Source: Rhizophagus clarus (Eukaryota > Glomeromycota > Glomeromycetes > Glomerales > Glomeraceae). From it: 64,000 bases of DNA. Positions within the stretch are counted from its first letter, which is position 1. The number at the start of each line of letters is the position of its first letter. The stretch covers positions 2,144,001 to 2,208,000 of the forward strand of contig BLAL01000229.1 of the NCBI GenBank assembly GCA_015698045.1. Reading direction: 5' to 3'. Shown in pieces: positions 23,448-36,495 of the stretch. A program made the translations under genes and the position numbers. The notes beneath the pieces were generated by a model. The model ran no database searches. It was not told the origin of the DNA and worked only from the letters and a program-made list of their open reading frames with translations.

Positions 23448-24891
23448 CTAAACGGAAAAAGGGGTTTTGCTAGTAATTTTAAACATTTCCAATTCATCCA
23501 TACCACGTTCTTGACCTCTTGATAAAGCTAAATCATAACCAGCAGCTCTAACTCTGCTCAAAACTGGTGTTCTAGTTTCTCTACCTTCACCGAAACTAAA
23601 CATAAAACTATCATGTTGCCTAGCTGTATTATTACTCCAAACGCTACTAATATACATTCCAAAAATTTCTTCAGTTGCTTTAATTTTCATCAACATAATT
23701 GTCTTGGCTTGTCCTCCACAACGATTATGTAAAGTTTGCTGTGAAAATCCATCTCGACTTCCACGCATCAACAACGAAAATTCATAAGGAATTTCTGTAT
23801 GAGAGTAAGGTTTACCTTCTTTCCTATCAATCCATGTTGCGATTAATGCAGCATGTTTTAACGTTATTAAGTTACTATAAACGGTTTTTAATCTTGGCAA
23901 GAACGGGGATGATTGTTTTTCTGGCATTATAAAATGCCATAATATGGTATCATATAATTTTGTAGGTAAACAATCTTTAAATGGCCATACTTTTTCCCTG
24001 AATTCATCTGGAGTCATCAAAGTAAATCTGATAAGTGGAATACAATCCGTTAAAATTTGTTGAAAATTTTGCATCATTTCTTTACTCCATTTAGTAGGAT
24101 CTACACTCACTTCATCCACATTTGTTTCTGTTAATTGTATGATAGCCCATTTAATTAAATTATCCCACAAATCACCTTCATGTATTGCTAAGTCATCACG
24201 TTTTAGTAAAGATTTAAGTATGGCTGAATCTATACAATAAAAATAGTCACTATCAAAAAGTAAAGGTGGATCTGCGCAAATTGCTTCTAAACAATGATCT
24301 TGTAATTGATTATAAGTAGTGTGTGAAAATGCAAAATCTAACACATGACAAAAATTTTCTTGTATCCAAGCCGCTCTATTATTTACTAAATGATGTTGAA
24401 CTTCTTCTACAAGTTCGTGTAATATTAATTCATCTGCCGCTGTTAGAAGTGATAAAATGAATTCTCCATCTTGATCTTCTACATTAGTACTTCCTGTATA
24501 TATATACCTAAATGTAAATAAGGATAACGTGGATGAAACATTCGAGGGAGAAAAAATTTAGTTTGAATTTTTTTTTTAAAAAAAAAAAAAAAAAAATTTC
24601 AAGCTTAAAATATATGATAACTAACTTTAAGATAACGTCAAATATTGGTGGTGACATATTTGGCTTATTAAATACTATTTTTCCATCCTCTTGTTTAGCC
24701 CACTCGTTCGAAAGTGCTCTACGAAAATATGGCGATTGTGCACCCAATATGACCTTATGTGCTTTAAAAGATTTTACCAATGGCTCTTCTCCTACATTTA
24801 CAATTAAATCGTACCCATAACCTTCAAGTAACAACTTTTCGTAATTTTTACTAAAAATTTCCCAAGTTTTACTCATATTTTTTGTCTGCAT
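23448..24891 (-). CDS. BTB/POZ-BACK-TLDc domain protein
   Basis: Two exons, 24626-24891 and 23448-24507, are joined by GTTAGT...TAG and give 441 aa. A second in-frame ATG at 24876 gives MSKTWEIF and could be the real start. Residues ~25-125 are a BTB domain: YDLIVNVGEE, then FKAHKVILGAQSPYFRRAL, and KYIYTGSTN across the splice. Residues ~135-235 are a BACK-like helical segment (LDFAFSHTTYNQLQDHCLE). The C-terminal ~180 residues match TLDc: FSLLMRGSRDGF, HNRCGGQAKTIMLMKI, EEIFGMYISSVW, DSFMFSF. Such proteins are strongly expanded in Rhizophagus and are thought to act as Cullin-3 substrate adaptors or in stress responses. The protein ends ITSKTPFSV, a little short for the family, so a further small exon is possible. 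Confidence 0.88.
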
Positions 24892-27800
24892 TTAGAAAGG
24901 TTAAGAAAGTTTGAAAAGAAATGATAATACAAATGGAAGTTTTACAATATTGTCTCGAATATTTATATGTATCTGTAAGTTTCACAGAAAGCCCATTGGC
25001 AATGATCTTCTACTTTTTTAATATAAACTTTACATGTATATGATTAATGAATGATTTCCTAATTTGTCAAAAGGAGTATAAATAGGATTATCTTGCGTAT
25101 GTATTTGTTAAACTTGGTTGGTTTAAAAATAACGTAACGCAGTAATCGTTGGACATTTGCATCATTGTGCGACTACATTTGCCAATACTATTAAGGAAAG
25201 TTCTCTACCTAACCAAATCGTGCACATGTTAAATAGTTGATCTTGTCCAAAGATGAAGTTTTAATTATAATGATTAAGCTATGTTTATTTGCTTGAATAA
25301 ATCTTCGTTTGAAAAAAGAAAATTTTATGGAATGCGATTTCATGTGATTATTTGATGATTTCTGATGTAGAAGGATTAAATTTAAACTAGAAATAAGAAG
25401 CGAGCATAAGGAATTGGGCTAAAGACAAAGCAACAAGGGGGAGATAAAGTTGTTAGAGAATTAATCAAAAAAGCGAACAAGGGAACAAAGAGAATAAAGA
25501 AATCGTTAAAATAATGTGATAATCATTTAGTAACTGGTAACTGAAAACAATATCAAATATAGTAGAATAAAAATAATAATTTACTCTACTTGTATTGTCA
25601 TTTTAATAGATACTGTACTACCTAAACTCAGCCAAATTTAAAAACCAATAAAATTGCTCGCTAATAAAATTAGCTTTCTTATTAAAATTAGAGTTATTAC
25701 CAATCAAAATTATGCTGATCAGCTAGCTGATCAATTTTATGTAAATTATAAAGAAAACATCTTCAAAATTTCAAATACTGGAATAAAAATATTAGGATAA
25801 TTAATTTAAAAAAAAAATTACAATCAATTCTTCTTATGAATTTTAAAATAATGAATTATATATACAGTATATCTTTAGTACAATATATAAAACTTTTATT
25901 ATATTGAATTTTTAATAACAGTTTATACATTTGCCAATTTATAGAAAATTTCTTAATTTATACAGTATATCTGAATATGATACATATAATCTAATAATGT
26001 AATTTATACAGTGTATTAAATAGTTTATTTATTTTTTTTTTCATTTCTTTTTAGATTTTTTAGGCATTACTCCTTTAGTTTTAGAAAGGTAATAAATAGT
26101 TTTTTTTGCTTCTATTTTTCCTTCTTTTGATTTTTATTAACTTATTCATTTTTTTTTTAGGTGTAGCTATTTTTAGTTTTATTTTGGCAAAAATTTAAAA
26201 TAGTTTTTTTTTGTTTTACTTTCATTTTTTTCTTTATTTTTACTAATCTTTTTATCTCTTTTTTAAATATGTACCATCTCAGTAAATATTTAAGTAAGTT
26301 TTTTTTATCTTTTTCTCATTGTTTTATTTTTTTTAAAATATTATTAACTGATTTTCTTTTCCTTTTTTTATGAATAGGTATTCTGGCTTTTCTTATATTG
26401 TTTCCTTTTTATTTTTTTTACTTTTCTTTATCTATTTCATTATTTTATTTATTTTTTTACTTTTCTACCAAATAATAACATATCAGCAAAAAATCAGAAT
26501 CCTGATTTCTTACTAATTTTTAACTGATTTTTTAATTGCATAATCCTGATACTTACTTTTAATTAGATCCAGATTCTTGTTGTATTTCTAAATATATAAT
26601 ATAACTAATAAATTATTTATTTAATTCTAATTGAATATAAATACTTTATAAATATCAGATTTCTATTAATAAAGAATTAAAATTTTGATACTTTACTAAT
26701 AAATAACTAATATTTACCAAATTAGTAATTGGATGTTTTAAAATTTTAATAAAATATTATTAGTTAAATAATATTAGTTATCTAATAATAATCAGATATA
26801 TATCATACATATCTTTAATAATACTACTTGTATAATTATTATTTTTTTTTTTTTTTTTTTTTTTTAATTCAAAGGTCATGTTATTTTTATTGTTAAATAT
26901 TCGAAATCAAATATTTTATACAACACCTAAATAACCCCCCCAGCTCAGCTAAGTGTGACCCATGAACAGTATAATTATTATATAATACATTATTTATTAT
27001 ATTTTAATAAATATATATTTATTATATTTATTGTATTTATTGTATAATACTGTATATTTATCTTATCTAATATTTTATCTAATATTCTATTTAATATTCT
27101 TCCTATTTATTATATATTTTAAAATTTAAAATTCAAAATTTGAAATCTAAAAAAAAGAAAAAAAAATTAGTATCAATTAAAAAAAATTGAAATTTTAAAA
27201 TAATTTTAAAACTTAATCAAATTTTATATATTCAAAGATCTGAAGAATGATTATTTAAAAAAAAAGATGAATTTTATTAAATAAAAGATTTAAAAAAAAC
27301 TGTTAAAAATCTATTAAAATTTTATGATTTCACTTGTTATAAGAAGTTTAAACTGCTCATTAAATATAAGGTCACTTAAGGTTATAATTATTACTAATTT
27401 TCATCTTAATTCATTAACTTTTATATTATAAAAAATTTTATATTTTTTCACTTTTATAGCTTCTTTAAGGTAATTAATCAATTTTTTATTATTAATATTA
27501 ACAGTATTTTTAAAATTCACTTAATGCAACTGAAACCAATAAAAAAAAATAAATTTTTTTTAAAAAAATAAATTATTTAAAATTTCAAAAAAAAAATAAG
27601 ACTTTTTAAAATTTACCATTTCAAAAGTATCAAAAATTCTTAATCTGTTACCTATAAAATAAAAAAAAAATTTAAATAATATTAAAAAAAAACTGGTAAA
27701 TTTTTTAACATTAAAAATTTAAAAATAAAATAAAATTTTTTGAAATTTACCATCCTAAAAGTCCAATCTGATAACTACAAAAAATTTAAATAAAATTTAA

Positions 27801-28750
27801 AAAAAAAATAAAATTTTTTTAGTTTTATGAAATAAAATCTTAAACTTTATCTATCTATCAAAAATCCAAGAATAAAGTTAATATTTACAAATAAAAGATA
27901 AAAAAAATGTTTAAAAAAAATGTTTTTTTAAAAAAGATTTTAAATAAAACTTTAAAATTAATCAATTTAATGTTTAAGTTATTAATTTAAATTTGAAGAA
28001 TATTTATAAAATAAAAAAAAAATCATTTATGGATCACATCTGGCAGATCAGAATGGGTTTTATACTTTGTATTAGTTAAATATTTTATAATAAAATATTA
28101 TACAATCCTTAAATTAAAAAAAAAAAAAAAAAAAATTAAAATATTTAAAAAATTAACTTTCATAAAATTTTAAAATAAAACTTACCTATTCAACTAGAAC
28201 TAATATTTACAATATAAAAAAATAATTTTTTAAAAAAAAAAAAATTATATTTTATAAAAATAAAAAAAAAAAGTTTCTTTTTATTTACCAGTTCAAAATA
28301 ATGTATAATTTAAAGACCTGCATTTGATCATATTTTAAGGTCTGATCTGACACAGATTTAAAAACAGTATATTATGCTAGCTTGAATCAATCTGGAGGTA
28401 AAAATATTATTTGAATTAATTTTTAATATATATAAAAAAAAATAAAGAAAAAAAAAATAAAATTAAAATTTTTATAATAAAAATATAGTGTTTAGATAAA
28501 AACAACTCATATATAAACTTAAAATAAAAAATATTGATTTTCAAGTATTATCTAAAATTAAAAATTTGTAGCAAACTTAATTTCAGTCATAATTAAGAAG
28601 ATTTTGGTCAAAATTAATAAAATTTGGATTTTCCTAAAAAAAAACTGCTAGTCTGACCTAACTTAGATTTTTTTTTAATTAAAATTTCCTAGTCCAAATC
28701 CAGCTTAGTACTCAGATTCAGATCAGGCTAATTTGGATCTAGGTTTAGTT
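24892..28750. other. Gene-free, extremely AT-rich desert
   Basis: No coding signal is seen. Poly(T) at ~26840-26866 and many A/T homopolymer runs occur. An isolated GC-richer spot, CCCCCCCAGCTCAGCTAAG, sits at ~26935. From 27500 degenerate repeats of AAAAAATTTTTTAAA-like blocks dominate. Confidence 0.5.
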
Positions 28751-28759
28751 TGCAGGCCT

Positions 28760-29220
28760 CTAGTACAATTATATACTTTCTACTTAAAAAAAAAAATATT
28801 TTTTTTAATTTAACAATTTAAAATAATGTTTAATAAGTTCAGAAACTACAAAAAAAAAGTAAAAAGTTAGTATACAACTATATATCTTCTATTTAGAAAA
28901 AAAAATTTTTTTAACTTATTAATCTAAAATGATATTCAATAAATTTAAAAACTATAAAAAAAAGAAAAGTAGAAGATTAATATATGCTTATATGCTTTAT
29001 ATTTAAAAAAAATTTTTTAAATATATCAATTTGAAATAGTATTTAAAAAAGAATTAAAAATCATAAAAAAAAATAAAAGAAGATTAGTATATGTTTATAT
29101 ATTTTCTATAAAAAAAAAATATTTTTTAATTTATTAATTTAAATGATATTTAAAAATAATCTGAAAGCTATAAAAAAGAATAAAAAAAAAAAAATTAGGA
29201 AGTTTAGAACTTGCAAAAAA
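28760..29220. repeat. Tandem repeat, ~106-bp unit, about four copies
   Basis: The phrase TACAATTATATACTTTCTA and its variants recurs near 28770, 28876, 28981 and 29090. Each copy is followed by an A run, an A/T block, then a TTAATAAGTT-like phrase and an AACTATAAAAAAA-like phrase. Copies are diverged. Confidence 0.65.
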
Positions 29221-29829
29221 AAGGAGTTAATATAAAAATATCATACCTGTTATATTACATTTAAAGAAGTTATTAAAACCTACAAAAAAAAGGAGAAGCC
29301 AGTACAAAATTATATAATTCTATAAAATATTTTTTCAAAAAAAGTGTTAGTTTATGATAATCCTATTGTTATAGTGATCTTTATTATATGATTTTATAAA
29401 ATTTTTGATTAGTTAATTTAAATAGGATCCCAGACATTACTAAAATAACTCACATTTTTTTTTTACCCATTTTTCTCAAAATTAAGCCAATTTACTCTTT
29501 TAGTTTTTTAAGGATATTTCCCATCTATTCAATCAATTTTAATAACCTTTTTTTTATTTTGTAGATCTCATTGAGAGCTACATTTTAAAAAAAAGTTCAT
29601 CCAATTTGGATTACTGGTTGACAAGAAAATTGCAAAAAATATGTTTTTTAGCTTCTAAATTTCACATCAATTTGCTCTTTTTCATGATTTAAATAGTAAT
29701 TATTTCAAATTTTTTTTTTAATTTTTTTTGTATTTATAAATTATAAAATTTTTATTTAATTTTAAATTTTACATACTTTATTATTTAAAATATCATTATA
29801 ATAATTTATTTTCAAGAAAAAAGATGTGT

Positions 29830-30720
29830 TAATAAGAAAATAGAAATTAAAGTATAATAAAAAAAAGAGTGAATAACAAAAGTAACAAAAGAAAAAAAAA
29901 GAACAAAAAGAAATAAATTAGGAAATAAAAAAAATAAGGAAAAATAAAAAGGAACAAAAACAGTGAAAAAGAAAATGAAAAAGATTGAGAATAAATAAAA
30001 GAAAACATAAACCATAAAAATAAACAAAAAAAAAAATAAAGTAAAAAAAGAAAGAGAAGGGTAAGTGAAATAAATAAAAATAATAAAGGAAAAGTGAAGA
30101 AGAATAAAACCAACAAAAGGTAATGAAGAGAATGAAGAGGAATAAAAGGGATGAAAAGAAATAAATAAAAAATAAAAAACAACAAGTATAAAAGAAATAA
30201 AAAAGAAATTAAATAAGTGAAAAGAGAAAATTCAAAAACAAAAAGAGAGAATTAAAGGAAATAAAAAGAAAATAAATGAACAGAAGAATTAAAGAAAACA
30301 AATGAAGAAAAGTGATCAAAGAAAACAAATAAAAGGAAGAATCAAAGGAAATAAAAAGAAAAAAATTAAGGATAATGAAAAGAAAAATAAAAGAGAAAAT
30401 CAAGAGAAATAAAAATGGAGAATAAGAGAAACAAAAAAGGGATTAGAAGAACTGAAATGGAATCAAGGGAAGTAAAAGAAATTAAGAGAAATGAAGAAGA
30501 ATGAAGAGAAATCAAGAAGAAGAGAAAGAACAGAAAAGGAAATTAAGAAGACTGAAAGATTGAATAAAAAGAATAAAAGAAATAATTAAAAAGAATGAAA
30601 AAAACAGGAAAATTAAAAGGAGTGAAGAAACAAAAAGAAAGAAATGAGAGTAAAAGAAAACAAAAGAATAAAATAAGTTAGTAAAGTGGTAATTAAATAG
30701 ATGAACAAAAAGAAAATAAA
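29830..30720. repeat. Strand-asymmetric, C-poor purine-rich low-complexity block
   Basis: For about 900 bp the + strand is almost all A and G with scattered T and very few C, built from AAAAGAAATAAA-like words. Open frames on the minus strand here encode only Phe/Leu/Ile/Ser-rich low-complexity strings and are not credible proteins. Confidence 0.7.
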
Positions 30721-31173
30721 AAAAAGCCTATCTTAATATTAACTGCAGAAAAAAACTAATAGATCAGGATCTCAAACTATATATAAATAGATTAGGGGTT
30801 GAGTTTGCTTATTGATCATATAAAATTTTTAAAAAGTTATTTATTTCAAAGGTATTTTTAAAAAATTTTTATTCTATATATCCCTGTATTTAAAAAATCT
30901 ACTGATTGGATTTTAATAAAATTAATAATGACCAAAATATTCTAAATTGAAAATTTTACTATACATTATATCTGATCTAAATAAGAGATGTTCAGATCCT
31001 AATAGACTTAATAAAAAATAAAATAAAGTTAATAAGAAAAGAAATGTAAAAAATGAAATAAGAGCAAATAAAAAAAAAAGCTTTGAATATACCTTAATTA
31101 TGAAACCAGAAAAACTAAAAAATCTAAAAGGTTAAAAAAAGTGTAATATAAGTAATAAGAAATAAGTTATAAG

Positions 31174-33544
31174 TAAAATTCCGCATGAGCTGAGCCAGCT
31201 TGCAAGCTGGCTCAAGCTTTTCAAGCTAAACCAAGCCAAGCTATGATTAAATTAGCTTGGTGGCTTACAAGCCAGCTTGAAAAAGCTTGAGTCAGGTATT
31301 AGGCTTGGCTTGATAAACTCAAGCTAGCAGTGTGCTTGGTTTGAAAAGCTCAAGCCAGCTCATGAGCCAGATCAAGCTTGGCAATTTTTTACAATTTATA
31401 TATAAGAAACACTGGTACCAATAGTTCTGGCATTTTTTTTTGCAAATTTATATATAAAAAATGCTGGAACTATTTGTTCTGGCACTTTTTGCAATTTTAT
31501 GAATAAAAAACGCCAGTACTAATAGTTCTGGCATTTTTTTTGGGATTTTATAATACAAAACGCCATTAACGCTATAATGAATTATTTGGTATAAAAGCTG
31601 GATCATGTGACTTGCCGATCTAATCAGATAATCTGAATATCTGATCTTTTTTTAATCATTTATCAGTTTATTTTTGTAGTGTTGCCAGACGAAAAGCATG
31701 ACCAGACTTTTGGAATTAAGGTAAGGGAGGGGTTGGGAGAGATGTTTTGTTGTTTTTTTTTAATTAATTAAGTATTAACTTTTTTTTTACTTTTTGTAGT
31801 GTTGCCAGACGAAAAGCACGACTAGACTTTTGAAATTAAGGTAAGGGAGGGTGGGGAAAGTGTTTTTCAGTATTTTTTTTAACTAATTAATTGTTTTTTT
31901 TTATTTTTTGTAGTGTTGCCAGATAAGAAGCATGACTGGACTTTTGGAATTAAAATAAAGGAAGGGTTAGGAGAGGTGTTTCGTTGTTTTTTTTTAATTA
32001 ATTATTAACTTTTTTTTTACTTTTTGTAGTGTTGCCGAACGAAAAGCATGACCGGACTTTTGGAATTAAGGTAAGGGAGGGTTGGGGGAGGTGTTTCGTT
32101 ATTTTTTTTTAATTAATTAAGTATTAACTTTTTTTTATTTTTTTGTAGTGTTGCCAGACAAAAAGCATGACCGGACTTTTAGAATTAAGGTAAAGGAAGG
32201 TGAGGGAAGTGTTTTTCGGTAATTTTTTTTAACTAATTAATTAATTATTTTTTTTTATTTTTTGTAATATTGCTAAACGAAAAGCACAACCAGACTTTTG
32301 GAATTAAGATAAGGGAGGGTGGGGAAGTGTTTTTCAGTATTTTTTTTAACTAATTAATTGTTTTTTTTTATTTTTTGTAGTGTTGCCGGACAAAAGGCAT
32401 GATCAGACTTTTGGAATTAAGATAAGGAAGGATTGGAGGAGGTGTTTCGTTATTTTTTTTAATTAATTAAGTATTAACTTTTTTTTACTTTTTGTAGTGT
32501 TACCAGACGAAAAGCACGATCTGACTTTTGGAATTAAGGTAAGAAAGGGTGGGGGAAGTGTTTTTCAGTATTTTTTTTAACTAATTAATTGTTTTTTTTT
32601 TATTTTTTGTAGTGTTGCTGGACGAAAAACATGACTGGACTTTTGGAATTAAGGTAAGGGGATGAGGGAAGTGTTTTTTGGTATTTTTTTTAACTAATTA
32701 ATTATTTTTTTTTTTATTTTTTGTAGTGTTGCCAGACGAAAAGCACGACCAGACTTTTGGAATTAAGGTAAGGAAGAGTTGGAAGAGGTGTTTTGTTATT
32801 TTTTTTTTAATTAATTAAGTATTAACTTTTTTTTATTTTTTTGTAGTGTTGCCAGACGAAAAACATGACTGGACTTTTGGAATTAAGGTAAGGGGGGTGA
32901 GGGAAGTGTTTTTCAGTATTTTTTTAACTAATTAATTATTTTTTTTTTATTTTTTGTAGTGTTGCCAGGTGAAAAACATGACTGGACTTTTGGAATTAGG
33001 ATATTAAAAATCAAAAAAAAATAATAAAAATAAATAAATTTGGTATAAAATACTAAAAAAAAGTGAAAAAATAAATAAAATAAAATAAATTTTGGTAAAT
33101 ACCGAGTAATTTAATTTACCGAAATTAGTATTTTTTAAAAATAAATCCACGTATATCTATTATAAACTCTATGCAAACATAATATGTGAGTTCCTCCCAA
33201 ATTGACCGATCTATGCAAACTCAATTTGTAGGTTTAAAAAGTAATTTCATATAAACTCTACACAAACTCGTATATGAGTTATATTAGTATTATTCAGGGT
33301 CCTGCCAGAACCATTAGTTCTGGTATTTTTTTTTTATAACTTTACATATAAAAATGCCTAGTTTTGGCTTTTTTTTTTGATAATAAAGCTTGAGCCAGAA
33401 TTTTTCATGGCTCAGTTTGGCTTGAATGAGTTAAGCCAAGATTTTTTGTGACTTGACTCATTTTGGCTCAAGCCAGAATTTTTTTTTTCAAGCCAAGCCA
33501 AACCAGACTGTATCTTGACTTGAGCCGGCTTATGCGGAGCTTTA
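31174..33544. mobile_element. 2.37-kb hAT-type non-autonomous element with internal tandem array
   Basis: An 8-bp duplication, GTTATAAG, flanks the element (31166-31173 and 33545-33552). The termini are inverted: TAAAATTCCGCATGAGC at the left, TAAAGCTCCGCATAAGC (reverse complement) at the right. The YARNG-type ends plus the 8-bp duplication fit hAT. Subterminal regions are dense in AAGCTTGAGCC / GGCTCAAGCTT words (31190-31385 and 33385-33540). Inside these are GCCAG-TTCTGGC palindromes and the central 116-bp array. No transposase is present. Confidence 0.8.
31665..33010 (+). repeat. 12-copy ~116-bp tandem array of mini-exon-like units
   Basis: Each unit has a T-rich tract ending TTTTTGTAG, then a ~41-bp conserved core starting TGTTGCCAGACGAAAAGCA and ending GGAATTAAG, then GTAAGG and a TTAATTAATT spacer. 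The core thus sits between a good 3' and a good 5' splice-site sequence. In one frame the cores read VLPDEKHDQTFGIK with variants (DWT, DRT, DLT; PDK, PNE). Copies start near 31680, 31800, 31913, 32029, 32147, 32266, 32381, 32497, 32612, 32726, 32847 and 32959. The last lacks a clean GTAAGG. Confidence 0.8.
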
Positions 33545-33625
33545 GTTATAAGAAATAAAAAAAGAAAAAAAATATACTTTGATTACAAGTTGAGTAAAGG
33601 GGTAAAAAAAAAAATATAATCTAAT

Positions 33626-34004
33626 AAAGAGCATACCAGAAATCAGCTGATTTTCTTCAATTAGTGGCCCTTACCCCCCATCCTCTACCTGATCGCATTT
33701 TGATTGGTTAAAAAAATATATAATAATATATATATTTATATTTATATAAATAACTCATGATTTAGTAATCCAATGTTTATGAATTTTTTTTTGTTTTATA
33801 GCTTTTGATAAGCCCTACAAAATAAAAAAAAGTTTAGTTAAATTGAGCTATTAGATGGCAAGATAATTGCAAAAAACTATTTTAATATATAAATAGTAAT
33901 AATATATTATATATATTATATAATTTATAGCCAATCATAGTAACCTGATTTTTAGGTTAACCCCCCACCCTTCTATTAAATCAGCTGATTTCTGGCACAC
34001 CCCT
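33626..34004. mobile_element. ~380-bp TIR element (MITE)
   Basis: The inverted ends share CCAGAAATCAGCTGATTT at 33635 and its inverse ending at ~33995. Weaker outward matches (TAGGGGTGTG against AAAGAGCATA) suggest hAT-like ends. CCCCCCA tracts lie inside both arms. No clear target duplication was found. Confidence 0.6.
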
Positions 34005-36478
34005 AAACAAATAAATATAATGTATATAATTATGTAGCCAATTAAAATTTGTTTGCTCAAATAATAATAGAAATCGCTATGATGATTAGGGTTACTAATA
34101 ATATTTTTCCTTTAAAAAAATACTTATTACATATCATATTTAAATAAAACTTACAAAATAAGTTATTGATAAACCTTTTAAAATAAAGTTTATTTATCAT
34201 ATAGTTTATATAGTTTAAATAATAGTTTAAAAAATAAGCTATTATTATATATTACTGTATATTAGAACCCTGAATAACAAATATATAAGTAACAAAAAAT
34301 TTGCTTATTTATTATATAAAATTTTTTTTTAAGTTATATAAAATTTTGCTTATTAGAAAGCAAAATATAAAAAAAGTTTAATTATAGATGCATAATAAGG
34401 AATTAAAATTATTAAAGTTATACATAACAAGAAATAATTTTTATATTACATATATATATATAAGAAAAAATTTTAATTTCACTTGTACTTTAAAAATTTT
34501 TTTAAAAAAATATTTTTTCTTCAATATATTATTGATTTTATACACTTTAGTTTTTATAAAATTAAATATTATATTTATAAAAAAAAATACATTTTTTATA
34601 ATAATATTCTTTTATTCTTATTTTTTATTTACTAAATTTAACTATATGTAAAATAAATTTTAGTTTAATGAAATCATTTTTTATATTTAAGTAAAGCTGT
34701 TTAACAATGTCAAAAGTACTTAAATCTTAATTTTTTTAAGGTTAGGTATAATATTCATAAAGAAATTTGTATTTTTTAAATAGTATTAATTCCAAAATTT
34801 TTTTTTCTCTTTTTTAATTTTAAGATATAATTACATTATTTTGGTCAAATAAAATCACTTTTTTTGCTTAAGTAAAGTTGTTCAGAACAGTTAAAAATAA
34901 TTGTGCTTTATTTTTTATAACTCTAGATTTATAATATTTATTGAAAGATTAGTATTCCTATAACAGTATTAATTTTTAAATTTTTAACTACCTAAATAAA
35001 AAGAATGTTAAAAAACTTCTGTTAAGATAAAAAAAAATAACAGAAAAAAAAATTGACACTCTACCAAAATGTCGTATCTGGGTCAGATTAAAAAGAACAG
35101 GAAAAAATTGAAAAATACTTCTTCAACAAAAGGGAGAAAGGAAAGGACGAAAAAAAAATGGGAAAGAAAGAAAAGTGAAATTATAAAAGAAAGGAAAGAA
35201 AAGCTATTTTTTCTCAGTTATTAGTGTTATTTTATTTTGATTATTAATTTTATGTAAATGTGTAAGTGAGAATAAGTTTTTTAAGAATAGGTTTTTAATT
35301 AATTTATATAATGCATATGGTACATTATTCTTTATTAAGAAATAAAAACATGATACATGCATTGACTCACAAGACAAGCGGGCAGACAACAGAATATCTT
35401 GTACAACCTGGAGTAGAACATATATAATTCTTTACTATGCTCCAGACTAATTATATTACTTTATATAATTGTTTTATTACATAATATATTATACATATTT
35501 TTTTATTTAAATAATCATAATAGTATTAATACATTGATCAATTATACTTCATATTTATATCCTAATTTCCAAATATATTTCTTAAATTTTAATAAAAAAT
35601 CAAATTTTAATCTATATATTTAAAATTACATTCAGTTAACTTTAAAAAAAAAGTATTTAATAATTTCTTTCTTTTTAATTTTTACAAAAAAATCATCATC
35701 AAGTTTTAGTTTATTTAAATTTTTATTATTTTTTAGAAATTTTATAAATCTTTTTATTTTAAATTTCTTAAAATTTTTTAATTGAAATAAAAAGTTCTGA
35801 AATTATAAATTTATTTAAAATGATGGAAAGTTTAATTATTAAAATAATAGATTCATTTAAAATGATGAAAAATTTAATTATTAAAGTAATAGGTTTACTG
35901 ATCTGAAATTTTATATAACTGGATATCTAAAAAGTATTTAGATAATTATTAATAAAAAATTTTTTAAGTTGAAGAAAATTCTTATATTATTTGTATTTTT
36001 CAAATGAATGTAATAAAAATTAAAAAAAAAAATTAATTATTAGTATAATATAAAACTATAAAATTAATTAATCATTATTTTTAATTAAATTATAATTAAT
36101 AAATGATCTATTAAAAAACTTTAATAAATGAAAAAAATGCTTATTTTAGAAAATTGATTTGATCAAATTAAAATTAATCATGATTAATCAAGTTAAGTAA
36201 TTCAATTAATAATTTTATATATCAAGTATTTGAAAAATCAAAATCAATAATGCTACTTAAATATCTAATAAATACTAGTATTTGCCAAATATAAGTTATA
36301 TTAAAACTTATTTAATAAGCATAAATAAAATATTGCTAAAATATTTAATAAATATTTAATAAATAATTAGTATAATTTTGTAATAATAATTTTACAAATG
36401 ATTTATTAAATATAAATTATTTTAATCAATTACTAATATAATAAATTTTTTCTATTATTTACCTTTATATAATATTCT
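34005..36478. other. AT-rich gene-free DNA
   Basis: No supportable gene. Short Lys/Ile/Phe-rich open frames (for example 34388-34651) are what such base composition gives by chance. A purine-rich patch lies at 35090-35200. Confidence 0.45.
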
Positions 36479-36495
36479 ATATATAAAGATATTTT

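Noticed and set aside
29812..30403. Minus-strand Phe/Leu-rich 'membrane proteins'
   Set aside because: Pure low-complexity translation of the C-poor block; no start context, domain or exon structure.
31665..33010. Ordinary multi-exon gene made of the 12 repeated cores
   Set aside because: 41-bp cores would change frame at every step and soon meet stops, so joining all of them cannot encode a protein.
34388..34651. Lys/Ile/Phe-rich open frame in the desert
   Set aside because: Expected by chance in such AT-rich DNA; no motif or exon structure.
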